Assembly (NCBI GenBank): GCA_020746105.1
Contig: CM036619.1
Span: 12,996,238 to 13,060,237, forward strand
DNA from: Trogon surrucura
Taxonomy: Eukaryota; Chordata; Aves; Trogoniformes; Trogonidae
Length of the DNA stretch: 64,000 nucleotides
Reading direction: 5' to 3'
Positions 12,610 through 25,500 of this stretch are shown in pieces. Each line of letters opens with the position of its first letter. The first letter of the stretch is position 1. The notes below the pieces were generated by a model. It worked only from the letters and a program-made list of their open reading frames with translations. It was not told the DNA's origin and ran no database searches. A program made the position numbers and the translations under genes.

Positions 12610-13085
12610 CCCATCCACTAGATACCAAGAGATGCCCCTATCTCATTACTTGGGGTATGTCACCTACAGGAGTACAGTCCTCGGGTCATCTGCAGGTTCT
12701 CCATGGGCTACAGGTGGACATCGGCTCCACCATTAACCTTCGGGGGCTACAGGGGCACAGCCTGCCTCACCATGGTCTTCAGCACAGTCTGCAGGGGAAT
12801 CTCTGCTCCAGGCCTGGAGCACCTCCTCCCACTCCTTCTTCACTGACCTTGGTGCTTGCAGGGATGTTTCTCTGGCATTCTTTTCATTCCTCTCTCACAG
12901 CTGCTGTGCAGTACTTTCTACCCTTTCTTGAATATGTTATCACAGAGGCTCCACCAGCCTGGCTGATGGGGCTCAGCCTTACCCAGCCGTGGGTCCCTTT
13001 TGGAGTCAGCTGGCACTGGCTCTGTCAAGCATGGGGCAACCCCTGGTCTCTTCCCTCTGCCAGAACTTAGCCAATAAAAGCAGTG
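12610..13085. repeat. Possible avian LTR-like interspersed repeat
   Basis: GC-richer block with phrases I remember as recurring in many bird genomes (CAGGGGAATCTCTGCTCC, GAGCACCTCCTCCCACTCC, CTTCACTGACCTTGGTG). It ends near an AATAAA (13070-13077 region). A 137-codon ORF crosses it but looks like chance. Attribution to an endogenous retroviral LTR is from memory and unverified; family and orientation are unknown. Confidence 0.4.
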
Positions 13086-13443
13086 AGATTCTATTCAAAA
13101 TATTTTGTAGGAGCTGAGGGTTCTCGGTGATGTATTAAATACCACCAGATCCCATAAGATCTAATATAAACTCTTCAGATGAGACATGCTTCCTTCTAAA
13201 GTGCTTGGAAAGTTTATGTTGGGTACTGCCATACCTATGTGTTTAAATTGTTGTAATAACAATTGGATAAATGAGTATGTATAATCTCAAGGTTTATATT
13301 GTGAAATCCTGATTTTCCTTGGAGAAACCAGTCAGCTCCGTGACCCAACAGGATGTGATATTAGATAGCAGGGATAATAAAGTCACCATGTAGTGATGAA
13401 TACGCCCCACCTTGAAATGACTAGAATTTAAATAATGTCAGAA

Positions 13444-13456
13444 GTTATTGATTAAC
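13444..13456 (+). promoter_or_regulatory. ANXA13: HNF1-like site upstream of ANXA13
   Basis: GTTATTGATTAAC matches the HNF1 consensus GTTAATNATTAAC at all specified positions except one. It lies 110 bp upstream of the ANXA13 initiator ATG. HNF1 drives many intestinal and renal epithelial genes, which fits ANXA13 expression. A TTTATTG (CDX-like) sequence follows at 13518-13524. Function is inferred. Confidence 0.55.
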
Positions 13457-13565
13457 CGAGGGTTGGGTAAGATTTAGCTGCTCTTGTAAAAGTTGACTAT
13501 TCCATCTGAATGCTAGTTTTATTGAAGAGCAGAAGTTGCATCTTCCACACTCAGACTAAGCAAAA

Positions 13566-13580
13566 ATGGGCAGTTCACAT
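13566..13580 (+). CDS. ANXA13: ANXA13 coding exon 1 (MGSSH)
   Basis: The coding part is only 15 nt, ATG GGC AGT TCA CAT, followed by a GTAAGT donor at 13581. It parallels MGNRH, which forms the first coding exon in human ANXA13. The start is supported by the Gly2 myristoylation signal and the phase-0 join to exon 2. The 5' UTR upstream could not be delimited. Confidence 0.88.
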
Positions 13581-16500
13581 GTAAGTAGTTATTTAATTTG
13601 GATTGTCAAGAATGCAACACCTTCCTGGTTTTGTGTTTGGCCATTTTAACTTTAAATGACATTAATACAGCTACAAATGAGATTTAACCTCAAAATCTAC
13701 TTAAAGTGTGGGTGGAAAACTTTTGTATAGCTGGTAACATCGCTTAATTGCAGTGCATGAATAACGAAACTATTACTATAACACACAAGTTCTGAGTGTT
13801 TTAATGCTCACTGTGGCTTAGTTAAAAAGGGCAGCACTTCAATTCTCAGAAAAAGAAATTATGCGTAGGATGTCGTGGGAAAACTAATTTTAGCTTAGCA
13901 AACTTGTGTTGGAACATTCTGAACACTAAAATAATTCCCTAAAGATGTATGAAAAACTTCCTGTCCCAAAGGCCAACGCTTTCAAACTTTGGGTGAGCTT
14001 ATCACTGAGTAGTAAGGACAGGAGTAATCCCAAAGTGTGGTGCTCGCAGAAGAGCCTGATTAAAATCCTGGTGTCAGGATTTACTACATCATATTACCAT
14101 GTGAGTTTTGATGGAAACAATTTTGGCTAACATTTGGGTATTTATTAATAGTAAATACTTAAATCTGCATAAAGGCATTTAACCTCAAAATAGTCTGCCT
14201 TCAAAAGTTTGTGTGATAGTTGTGAATGATCAGTGCTTCTGAAAACTGAGTAGCTTGTGCTGAAGAAGTTAGGAGTTTCTAGCTCCAATTTTAAAACTAA
14301 TGGATAAAAGGCAATATTTATTCAGCAGCATATTTTCTCCTTGAATGCTGAAAACCTGAACTTTTATAGTATGTATCAATAGAAGACAGGATAATATTAT
14401 GTTAATTTCTCTAAGATTCATATTCTTTTATTACCTGACCATTTTTTTAATTCAAAGTCAGCAAGACCTTGAGAGATGCCGAGCACGTGCTGCTTTTGGA
14501 CCAGCTCTCCAGGACATTTTCTTTGCTGGACTGAGCAAGAAAACCCATACCGTTCGAACAAAGCTCCAGCTAATAAGCCAAGAAGCTTTTTGCCTCCCTG
14601 TGAAAGGGTGGATGCTCCCATCCCCGCAGCCTTTTGTGGCTTGGCTTGCTTGCATGAGGCAAGAGAAGTGAGCAGCTGAGCAGCCTATCTTTGCATAGGA
14701 AACAAGGCCAAGAAGGCTTCTGCCACACAACCCCATGTGTCCACATAAGTACACATCGTAGGGTTGTCAGCAGGCATCTCCTCAGGGTCCTGACCCTGGA
14801 GAACCTTTCTCTGGACACTGCACTGAACGCAGTGGAGAGCAAGCAAATTCAGTCAAGGTTTGAACTAGTCAGTTGGGGCCTATCTGTGGCAAGAGAGATC
14901 ACAGCACTGTGCCTCAGGCACGTTTAGCAGTTGTACAAGCTACAGGGTAGCCTGGATTTAGGTGCGGTATGCTGGAGTTGGGCCGCAGGCTTCAGTGGGA
15001 AGAGGTGTGAGCCTGTGTTGGAGGAGAATCTCACTAATCAGCCCATGACTCACCTGAGAATTGCATCACTCTGTGTTTGTCCCCATGAAGTTACAGGTAA
15101 TCTTGGAGAAATGTCCGCATCTGTATCAAAGCACCGCTTCTGGAACCACCTGCTCAGTCCTTAACAGAGCTTTTCAGCTGCAGATTTTTTTTTTTATTCT
15201 CCTAATCTTTTATTTTGCAACCGCAGGTTCATGAGTGCCTTATGTATTGTGTTTCTTAAACCTCCAGAGCAAGTCTTACAGACTCACAGAGGATGTACGA
15301 AAACCAACCGTAGGGACTACCAGTTTGTCAGCAGAGGAGCCAGTAAGCACTTCTTGTATGAAGGATGAAAGGGGCACCGTGGTGTTGCAGCACATGTTGC
15401 TGTGGGTTATGGTGGCTTTGGGAGGCACTGCAGTGCACAAAGGCAACTTCTCTTTCGTGGTCAAGATTGGCGTGGGAAGGCTGAGTAAAACCATATTGGT
15501 TCACGCTGTTGAGTACTTCATCTTCCCAAAACTTTGTCTGCTTTGAAATTTCAGAAGCAATTTTTTTTCTTTATAGCTCAAATTCTGCTAGGACAAGTAT
15601 CAAGTTAATCATCTGTGTCAAATGCTGCATTTTATTTGGTTCAATGGAGTTAGTTTATAAAACTTTTTTTTTGAAATGTCATTATTAAATGAAGTTTTCA
15701 CTGAAAGTTTGCACATTGTTCAAATAAAAGGTTCCATTTTGTGAATGTTAAAATGGAACTTTTCAGCTACGTCAAAATGTCTCATTTTAAAATGGAGCTT
15801 TCATCAAAATTCATATCTTCCTGAACATGTTAATTTCAACAAAAGTAACAAACTTTACTGGAAAAAAAATGCTTTCAACAAAAAATTTCCAGCCAGCTCT
15901 AAAGCGTACCTTTCTCTTAGAAACTGAGCTCTCAATTAAGAGCTGTACCTGATGCAACATTACAGCTCCAGATCTGCATATTTCCACATGCTTTTTGCTC
16001 TCTGAACTTGATCTGGTCCCTTTTTCTTAATCAAATGAAGTTTTTGACTGCACATCCTTAGAGATTTTAAGTCTTTAATCATTTTCTCTGATTGCAGTCT
16101 TGCATCAAGCTTATCTGTACTTCTGCTGTCTTCAAAACTACCACAAGTAGAATCGATCCACCTGAAAATCTGGGTAGCTGCTCTGCTGTCAGCAAGGTGC
16201 TTTGGGGACACATTGGGAATAGCTGCAATGGTTTTGATGATATGGTGATTTGAAAAGTTTGAAGGATTTGACTTCTGTGAAATTGTGTAATTTTTTTTTA
16301 ACTTTCTGTCTCTCAAGAATCCAAGAAGACTCTTTTTGCATAATTCTGTTGTTCACTGTGATGTTTGTGACTTGAATTAATCTAGAGGGTGGATGACTTC
16401 TTTGTTTTTAATTTAAACCACTCTTTGAGATTCTCCGGGATGCACTTGAGTTTCATGTTCTCATTGTAAAGAGGCCCAAACCTTCAGCCAGGGAGGACTC

Positions 16501-19500
16501 TGTAGTTTAAGAAGGGGGTTACAGGTTGTCGTGGGCCAGATGGTTTGAGAGCTGGAAGGTAAAAAATTAAGTATAACATGGAGAACATATTTGCCTGAGA
16601 GGTCCTTGGGGATAATAAGCTCACAGACATCACAAGGGCGTCTGTGTTGCCTAGGGATATTTCTAGCCTAGACAAAATGTTTTCTTAGTACAAGTATTAC
16701 TTACCACAGTGTGATTTTATTATCTCATCACACAGCTCAACAATTGCTATTTGTTGCTTCCCCTGGCAGACCAATATTCAGCGACAAGTCGATTCTTGTT
16801 CAGTCCCTGGCCATAAGCCCACAGGCAGCAGAAGACAGAAATACCTTCTTGTTCAGCTGCCCAACCCTGGGGAAGAGCTGTGGCAGATGCTTTTCATTTC
16901 CATGGTCCCCTTTTATCCAGAATATTTGCTGTTCCTTTTAGATCTGAGGCTGTCCTGTGAGTGCAGCTGCAGTAGGTGCTAGCAAGCATCTACCCAGGAA
17001 AAAATTATGCTGTATTTGTGGCAAAAAAAAAAAGAATCCATCTGAGGTATCAAAGGGTCATTACATTTATGTTTTACATAATGTGGACAGGTCAAACAGT
17101 TATGTTTTACAAAAGCATAAACAACTCCAAAGTATGTGGGCTCTCCAATTCTTCTTTGTATACAACTTTTTTAGTATATTCTACTGAGTTCTATTGTTAC
17201 TACCCAGAAAGTTTACTCTGCCTTTGTTGTTAACTATGACTAGTGACAGAAACAGTGGACTGATTACTGCTGCTGTGGGTGACTCAGCTGACCTGGGAGT
17301 ATCTTGAAACTTCCCTCCACCCTGTGAGGTGGAAATTTTTAAATAATTCAGCTTTAGAATACATGAAAGAGTCAGAATGATATTCTCCAAGTTTGTGACC
17401 ATGTTTTTCAGTCCTGCATAAGTACTTAAGTCATTCTAGCTTTCATGCTGGCATACACAAGAATTTACTTCAGTTCCATTGATGTTAACTTACCAAAACT
17501 CATCACAGGGCTTAGTTGAGGTAATGAGTGTAAAATTTTTAATAAGACATAAGAACACTTGAGCTGTCTCTGTATCAGTATGCAAGTCAGAGGCTTGATA
17601 TCTCAGCTGAAAAAGAGGCAGTATATGCCAGTTTCCCGTCATTTTAGTTATCGTCATCCCTAATGGCCCAGCATACAAAATGTTTTCCATCCAGGCATTC
17701 TGATCAGTGAAATAAGGCTAGACAAGTCCACCCCAGTGTAACACGGAGCTATTCCAGACCTGAAATTCTTGATTTGTCCCACGTGAATAAAGCCATTTTT
17801 TTGCCATTTTTTGGTGGCTTCCATCTGTGAGAGAAGTATTAAAAGGAAGTGATGTGAGGCATAACTCGTGACTTAACAGAGGCACAACATCTGGGGATTT
17901 CTAGCATCCTTTCCTGCCTTGGCTTCAGCTGCTGTACCAGGGGAGTCAGGTCCCTGCCAGTCCTGTGCAACCCCTGCCAGCCCCATGCAGGTGCCAGGTG
18001 CTCTGGCCCATCTCAAAGGTGTCCGTATTTAAGCATCTAGATTGAGTCCTCTAAAAATAAAAGCTGCGGTTTTGCACCTTTGGCATTCCCACTGCATGGT
18101 GTCCTGGTAACTAACTCTGATTTTAAAAGTAATCTGTGTTAGGGATTTTCACAAGAAGGTCTGGACACATTGAAACTGGACAGTGTAAGGTTCAGTCATG
18201 GAGGAACCCTCCAAAACTTATTTTTTTCTCATAATTGTGGACTTCTCTGTTATGGTGATGAGTGTGGATAAATGTATAAAAAATTAGCTGTAAGCCATTA
18301 GGAGACGATGCTACTTAGAAGCAGGAGGGACATTGCAGAAGAGACATGGTTTTAATTTTGCAGTTTAAATAACCGTCGGAGCAATTCCCTTCAGTGTTGC
18401 CGCTTGTTTGTGATAGGAAACAGTAAATGTGACTAATTCTATTAGGATCTTCTTGTCACTGTAGTTTTGGTCCCAGATATAGAAAACAGGGTTATTTGCA
18501 CCTCTCAGTTTGGAAAGAGTCACCAAGTCAAAGGCTGTTGAGCAATGAAGTCTAATCTACATGACTTACATTTATTGCTTTATCCAGTATAGGCTTCATA
18601 TAGAAATTGTTTTGTTCTTGGTAGGCTGACAGCGCGTGTTGCTGTTGTTCAGCTCTTAGACCTAAAACAGCCGTAACGATTTGCAAGAGTGACAGCCTGC
18701 CTGGCAGATGGCGGATGGCATTCGGAGACGCTGATACCGTTCTCTGAGCAGTCAAGGAGGCAGATGGCATTTTTCCAGTTACATATTGTGGTTGACTGAG
18801 AAAATTGTTCAAACAAACAGAAGTGACAGGTACTTTTCACAAAACAGCAAAGGAAGAAACTCTGCGGTCAAAAGGACACACATAGGCCTTAAGGTAGCAC
18901 TTGCCAATTGACGTACGTCAAAAAGGAGTTTATCAACCCCACCTTTTTATTACCATGGCACAAATCCTGGTATTTACTGATACTGCCCCACTGCCAGCAC
19001 AACACAGCTGTTCATTTCTGTTTGTTTTTAAATCTTGGCGCCCACCTGCTCTGACTAAAAGCCTTTACATTTCATATAATTCCTACTTGAATAATTAAGC
19101 CCAGATACCTGAATTTCACTGAAGAAGAGCTTGCAGAAGAACATCTTTCTCTAATGCGACGATGGTAGAAGATAGTGAACCCACTAGTGACCAGATATCC
19201 TCACCTCTTGGACAGACTTTCCCAGTTAGCTGAGCCGTGACCTTGCCTATCAGTAATTGCTCTTTATCTCTTTTGCTTCTCGGTTATATTAAAGAGCTCT
19301 AATATTTGGAAGTTTTTCTCACAGAAGTACCTATACAGTGAAATTAAATGGGCTTTTCTGCTCTTTTGGATGAGTCGTCTGGAGCTTTCTGAGCAACTCA
19401 CCCTTTTATCCCCCAGGAATATTTGCAGTCCCGTGCCAGACTGGCCAACACGGCCAGAAGCAGGTCTGTGCTGGTGGCTGAAGGCATTGCTGCTGCAGAA

Positions 19501-22500
19501 AGCAGCCAGAGGTCGCCAGGCCCCATTGCCAGCTTGACCCAGTGCCCTCATCCATCCCATGGCAAAGCTGGGGGCTCCTGGTGGAGGAGTGATCCTCTGC
19601 CTGCCAGCTCTGAGAACTCTCCCATCCAAAAGCTCTGAGATGTGGAATACGTGTCTCCAGGCTCTTTGCCGTGGGTGAGGGAGGTATGTTGTTTGTCAAG
19701 CTGGTTGGGTGCTACTGCTGAAATGGTTTTTCCTCCTCTCTTTTTGTGTTCATATCAGTCTCAACTGCTTATTTTAACTGACACAAGCAGGCAGATATGC
19801 TTTCTATTAGGAATGCATAGGTTGAAAATAAGGTGACAATATTATACAAGAGTGATACACCTTATATAGGAGTAGAAGGCTGTGGCTATTCCTGTTATGC
19901 TTATACTTTCTGCTATGATCCAAAAATTGATCCAGTTCAAAGTGGCCTAGGGTAGCATTAAGTATTGAAAAAATATTTGTGACTGGAAATGTCTGTTCTA
20001 GTAAATCACGCTATTGATAAAGTACAAACATAGCATCATGTTTTCAATCTGTCTTTGGAAGTAGATCAGAATGAAAATACAGCAGCTACTCTCATGTTTG
20101 TTCCTGTGTTTTATTCTTAACACACGGAAATGCTTGGAAATGAGTGATGAGATTTGAGCTGTTTGTCACTAAGACAGTCCCTTTGGGTGGGAGTTCAGAG
20201 TTTGTTCTGCTAACAGGATGTTATCCTGACAACGTGTGATATACTAGAAGACTAAAACCACAAGATCTAAGATAATATGCCTTTTTTTGTTCTTGTTCCT
20301 ATCCAGTACTGTTAGTCTTGTTAGCCTTGGATTCCAGTTGCATTATAGCTCATTGAAGGTTTCTGCCAAGATAAATAATTAATCTTGAGTATACGTGCAT
20401 TGATAAAAAATTAATCATGTAGGTACTGATTTGCCAAAAGCTGTCTTCCATGATTGTAGTATATTGGGTACAATTTAACTAATGAGATGAACACCCCAGT
20501 CCTGTTGTTTATTATGCTAACAAGATGACTGACTAGTTTGAGACATTTCTTGGTAGACAGAGAGAATAAATTTTCCTCTTCACACAAAAGAAGAAATATA
20601 GAAAACTAATTGGAAGGTACCTTGACATGTCAACTCACCTGTCCATTGCCTATAGATCAGCTCTGCCTAAACCAGTCCTGACAGCTCTAGCAGTGCTGAG
20701 CTGGAGGAGAACAGGTTCATTAGCTGAAGACAAGGCTCCCTGAACGTCTTTGAAGAGGTGACTCAGTGAGAGTGCACAGTGAGAATTGAGAAGTCATCGA
20801 ATCATATCATAGAATCACAGAATGGGCTGGGTTGGAAGGGAACTTAAGATCATCTAGTTCTAGCCCTCTGCCAGGGGCAGGGACAGCTCCCACTAGACCA
20901 GGTTGCTCAAAACCTCGTCGAACATGGCCTTGAACACTTCCAAGGAGAGGGTTTCCACAATTTCTATGGGCAACCTGTGCCAGTGTCTCACCACCCTCAC
21001 AGTAAAGAACTTGCTAATATCTAACCTAAATCTACTCTCTTTCAGTTTGAAACCATCACCCCTTTTCCTGTCACTACATTCCTTGATAGAGAGTCCCTCC
21101 CCATCTTTCCTGTAGGCCCCCTCTGGGTACTGGAAGGCTGCTATAAGGTTTCCCTGGAGCCTTCTCTTCTCCATGCCAGACAACTCCAAATCTTTCAGCC
21201 TGTCCTCATCTTTGTGTCCCTCCTCTGGACCTGCTCGAGCAGGTCCATGACTTTGTTACGCTGAGAGCCCCAGAGCTGAGCAGAGCTGAGAATTTGTCTC
21301 GACAAGTTCCCCAGTTTCTGATCTGTAATGGGGCTTCAATTGTTTTGGCTTGTCTGCTGTTGTTTTTCTGGCATTCCTCTGATCATCTTTGCCACATTAT
21401 GGATTGTTTGAGGCTTGGTTTCCTGAAGAAACAGAATGCATGACACTGCAGCATGTATATATCTGTTACCCTAGCTAAAAATATTCAAACTCACTGCACA
21501 ATTTTTAGATTAATTTTGCTTGTAAGAGTCTATGTCTGCATTTATCTATGTACGTTATCAGCACTGATCTGTGTTAGAGCTGCAGCAGGTGAGCACTGTC
21601 CGCAGCATCCCAAGCAGCTCCCCTTTCTGTTGTTTTGACAGTACTCCTCTGTAACCCTCTTTTCCTGAGCATGGTTGTGGCATCTGCTTGAGATGATGGA
21701 AATGGAAAAATAGCTATGATTGCTCAGCTGTATTATCAGCTATTTTCACGTAGCTGTCTCCCTTTTGCGATACAGGAAGCTCATGGTAGTATTCCTTCTG
21801 CTCTTGTCTACTGACACATGAGCAATTTGTATTTACTGCAAGCTTAGTTGTCTTTAGCTCAAGGGAGGTATTAAATTTTGTCTTCAGAAATGTCTGCAAT
21901 ATATTGCAACATCCCATCCATTCTAACTACTGATGCCTTGAACCCAGCAGAGCTCTTATTTCCCACTCCCCATGTCTTCCCTGGTTTTGCTGAACTTTTT
22001 ATTAAACTGTTTATTTGTGCAGCATAAGGGCCCCACATGCTGAAATGTCAAAGAACAGTCTCCACATGCTGCTCTAAGCATTGCAGACCATCTTCAACTA
22101 CAAACTCGTCTTACATCTCCTGAAAGTCATATGTAATTTACAGTAGCAAAAACTACTTGGTGTGCTTTACAGTAAGGTAAAAGTGTTAGTTTTAGATCAG
22201 TTATAGTCTATCCAGTCTAATAGAAATTATTCTGTGGCAATTCTGGCCAAAGCTGCAAGGGAAAATGATAGTTGTCTAATATATGCTGAAGTGAGGCAAA
22301 AACTGTTCAAGCTAAGGAGCACAGTTGGACAGGGCTTTGAGCAACCTGGTCTAGTTAAAAATGTCCCTGCTCACTGCAGGGGGCGTTCACAGAAAAAAAA
22401 AAAAGTGGTCACAGGCTATGAATACATTTGTGAAAGTAAGTGCCCTTATGTCCTATGTCCAGCTGAAAAATTTGTATGCAGTCTGTCCACCTGGTATTTC

Positions 22501-25500
22501 AGACACCACATCATGCTATCACCAAAACTGGTATAACACTTCTAAGTCATTAAGTAGTCAAATCTAATCTAAGATCCTAACTCTAAATCAAGAACTATAT
22601 TGAAGGGATTCCGCCCATATTTTAAAAAGAAAACACAGGGAGGTTGGACTAGATGACCTTTAAAGGTCCCTTCCATTCCGAAACATTCTGTGATTCTATG
22701 AAAACCTGCAGAGCAGGGAGCAGCACAGTTCTGAAACAGCTCTCCCTCTCCTGCATGGGAAGGCTGCATCAGTGGGCAAGATCAAGGCTGGGACCCAGCA
22801 GGGAATGAATTTTAACCAGGGCTTTCGAGATGACTCAGGAGTTGGCCTTGACAGCCACTTAGCCAGAGTATCAGATTTCCTGTTCTAAAGCTGATCCTGT
22901 ATTACACACAGTGCTATAAGAATGATATTCCACCAGCACATCATTTAATGTTTTACAGTGATTTATTTGGAGAAGGAATCTTTAGCAGAGCTGACTCAAT
23001 AGATTCCTTGTGTGCTTTAAAACAAACACGTCCTGAACATCATTATGGAACAGGCGTTCCCTCCCTTCCACGGTATTTGCCCCTTGAAAAGAAATAAATT
23101 TCTGTATTTATGTCTTTATGAATCCTCATAAATCCACACTATTATTTCAGTTGCTGGTACTACCGTTTTCCTACTGGTTGTAACTGTGTTATACACAAAC
23201 ACAACAGCTACAATGACAAGTTGCACCTAGGAGTTAGGGATTTGCTAAAACCTGAGCATAACTGACCAGCCATCAGGGCATAAGGGATCACCCTCCCAAA
23301 GTCCTGTAATGACATTACTGGGACCAGGTCCGTCTCTAGTTGAGTTGAGGCAGTGGGAGCTGTGGAGGCAAAGAGTACAAACCAGCTTCTTGTCTTCGGA
23401 TGTTTGTCTCGGTGTTTCTGTCCAGGATGAATGACTGAAAAGTGGGAGTGAATGCTAGATGAAGCCTTTTGCCTCTCACTTCTCACCAGTGCATCTTCTG
23501 TCCCACGTCAGGAGGAAGGGAATGTGGAGCAACACTTCCCAATCATATAGTTGGAGTGAATTTGGGGGCCTATAAGTTGGAATAACACTTGGATACTACA
23601 GAGTTGTCAAATCCAAGCATTTGATATGTTAGCTCTTTTCTCTGTATTTTGTGCTCCAGAATTGTCCCTCTTTTTGTTATTTTTTCAGCCATTTCACTGG
23701 TCCTTACCCTCACAAGGAAATGCTTTGGAAACAAATCCAGAATAACTTCAGTACTAGCTGCCTAATGAGGACAGTAGGATCAACCATACGAGTGGCATGA
23801 ACATCATCTGAAAAGCATGCCAGCACCATAGAGCCTAAATAATGTTAACTTAATGTCACCGTCATTTACTCAGATATTATTCAGATATTATACCCTGTTC
23901 CTACAAACGGTTTTCCACACAGCACAGGGGAAAGGCGGGGTTACTGTCTCTGCAGCTTACAGAGTCCTTGGGGATTGCTCCAGGCTGCACAATACAGATG
24001 CAAGAAGTAATTAGGAGTGCGTTACCCAGCACAGTGGTGACTCTGGCTGAACTACCAATCATATGGTAAAGTACGGACTGAAGCGTTTAAAAATAATTTG
24101 TATGTTAAACTTGGTATTATGGAGGGGGAAAAATCGTACTGGCACCACACACCACTGCCTGCGGGGCACGCTCAATTGAGCAGGCAGCAGAGCATCCTCT
24201 GAACGCCACGCCGTGATGCTCACTGAATCCGTCACGCGCTGAGGAGCACCTGGACCACGCTCCTTGTGTCAGCACTGTGTCTGTATGACTCTCCAGCAAA
24301 GAAGCCCATTGTGCGTGCTGCGTCGGCACCCTAGGGCTGTATATGCAGAATAAATTTCTGCTGTATTGTGAGATCCCATTATTCTCTTCCCCTAAATTCA
24401 TCACTCACGGAGTCTGGTTAGCTGTCGTCATTTGTTTTGGTATTGCAGAGAACAAAGGTAAATTTTTTCTCATGAGAAATTATAGCATTGTTATTGTACT
24501 TTACTAATTACTGTTGTTGTAAAAATAACTTTCAGTTTCAGTGAGACGGCTGCACTACAGCAGCTACCATTTAACAGTAAGTTGTATCCTACCTGCTAAC
24601 TGTATCAGAAAAACCAGGTGCCTAAGTGGTTGCTAGTCTGTCACAAAAGTGCGTAAAGCAGCGTAGGGACTGGATTTGGGTTTTTTCCCCTGAGAAACTA
24701 CCCTTTATCTTTTGACAGAGAACTCTTCTACCCAGAACTGCAGCTCTTCCAGCAGAGCTAGTAGATCACAGCATGAAACTTTTGAAGAATACCAACAAAC
24801 GGACTTCCAGACTATGTCTATACTTGTAAATAAAACAGGATGTTCACTGGCCAGCTGGGTATGTGGCAGAGCATGGCCCACAGCCATATGGCTAAATTCT
24901 CTTTATCCCGCAAGCAGAATGATCTTGTGCCTCATGTCTTCCAGGGATCATCTCTGCCCTGTGCTACAAGAGATGACAAGACAAGGAGTTAAATCAGCCA
25001 TTTAGCCTCTTCTGCTCACTGGTGGCAGTTTCAGAAGGGCTTAAAAGCAGACTGCCATGCCCTGAGGTGTCATAGCCTTTAGTTTATTGGAGAGCAGAGT
25101 TCCATGCCCTGGGGTATCATAACCCTTAATTAACAGTGGTGGTGCCAGTGCCTGGCAGCCCTGCAAAGCAAGTAGCCTGATCCACACATTGCTGTTTGAA
25201 CAGAAATGCCAGAGCGCTTGCAGTGCCCGCTTAGACCTTCTGAGTCCATGGTGTGCATATAGTTCTACTTGATTCAGGAGCCCACGACCTATTTTCCAGT
25301 ATTATTTTAGAGTTTTGTAAGATCTGGATCATGATATTAGAGGGGTTGAAAACATTGCTCACCTCCTCCTGGTCTCAGATATCGTGATTCTGCAATTCTA
25401 CCCGTGTCTGAGAAACAGCAGAATGGGGGGTGTACCAGCATTTCAGCATTTGTGATTTACACCTTGTAAAATTAGTAGGAAGAGACAGGTTTTTGTTTAC

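Larger units (their letters stand above)
8441..13430. other. Intergenic region between FAM91A1 and ANXA13
   Basis: Apart from a short CR1 tail (8980-9082) and an LTR-like repeat (about 12610-13085), no exon or RNA gene was recognised. ORFs here are short and lack splice context or familiar domains. Confidence 0.7.

Noticed and set aside
12398-12628. Charged 76-codon minus-strand ORF
   Set aside because: Short, next to the LTR-like block, and without supporting splice sites or a recognised family.
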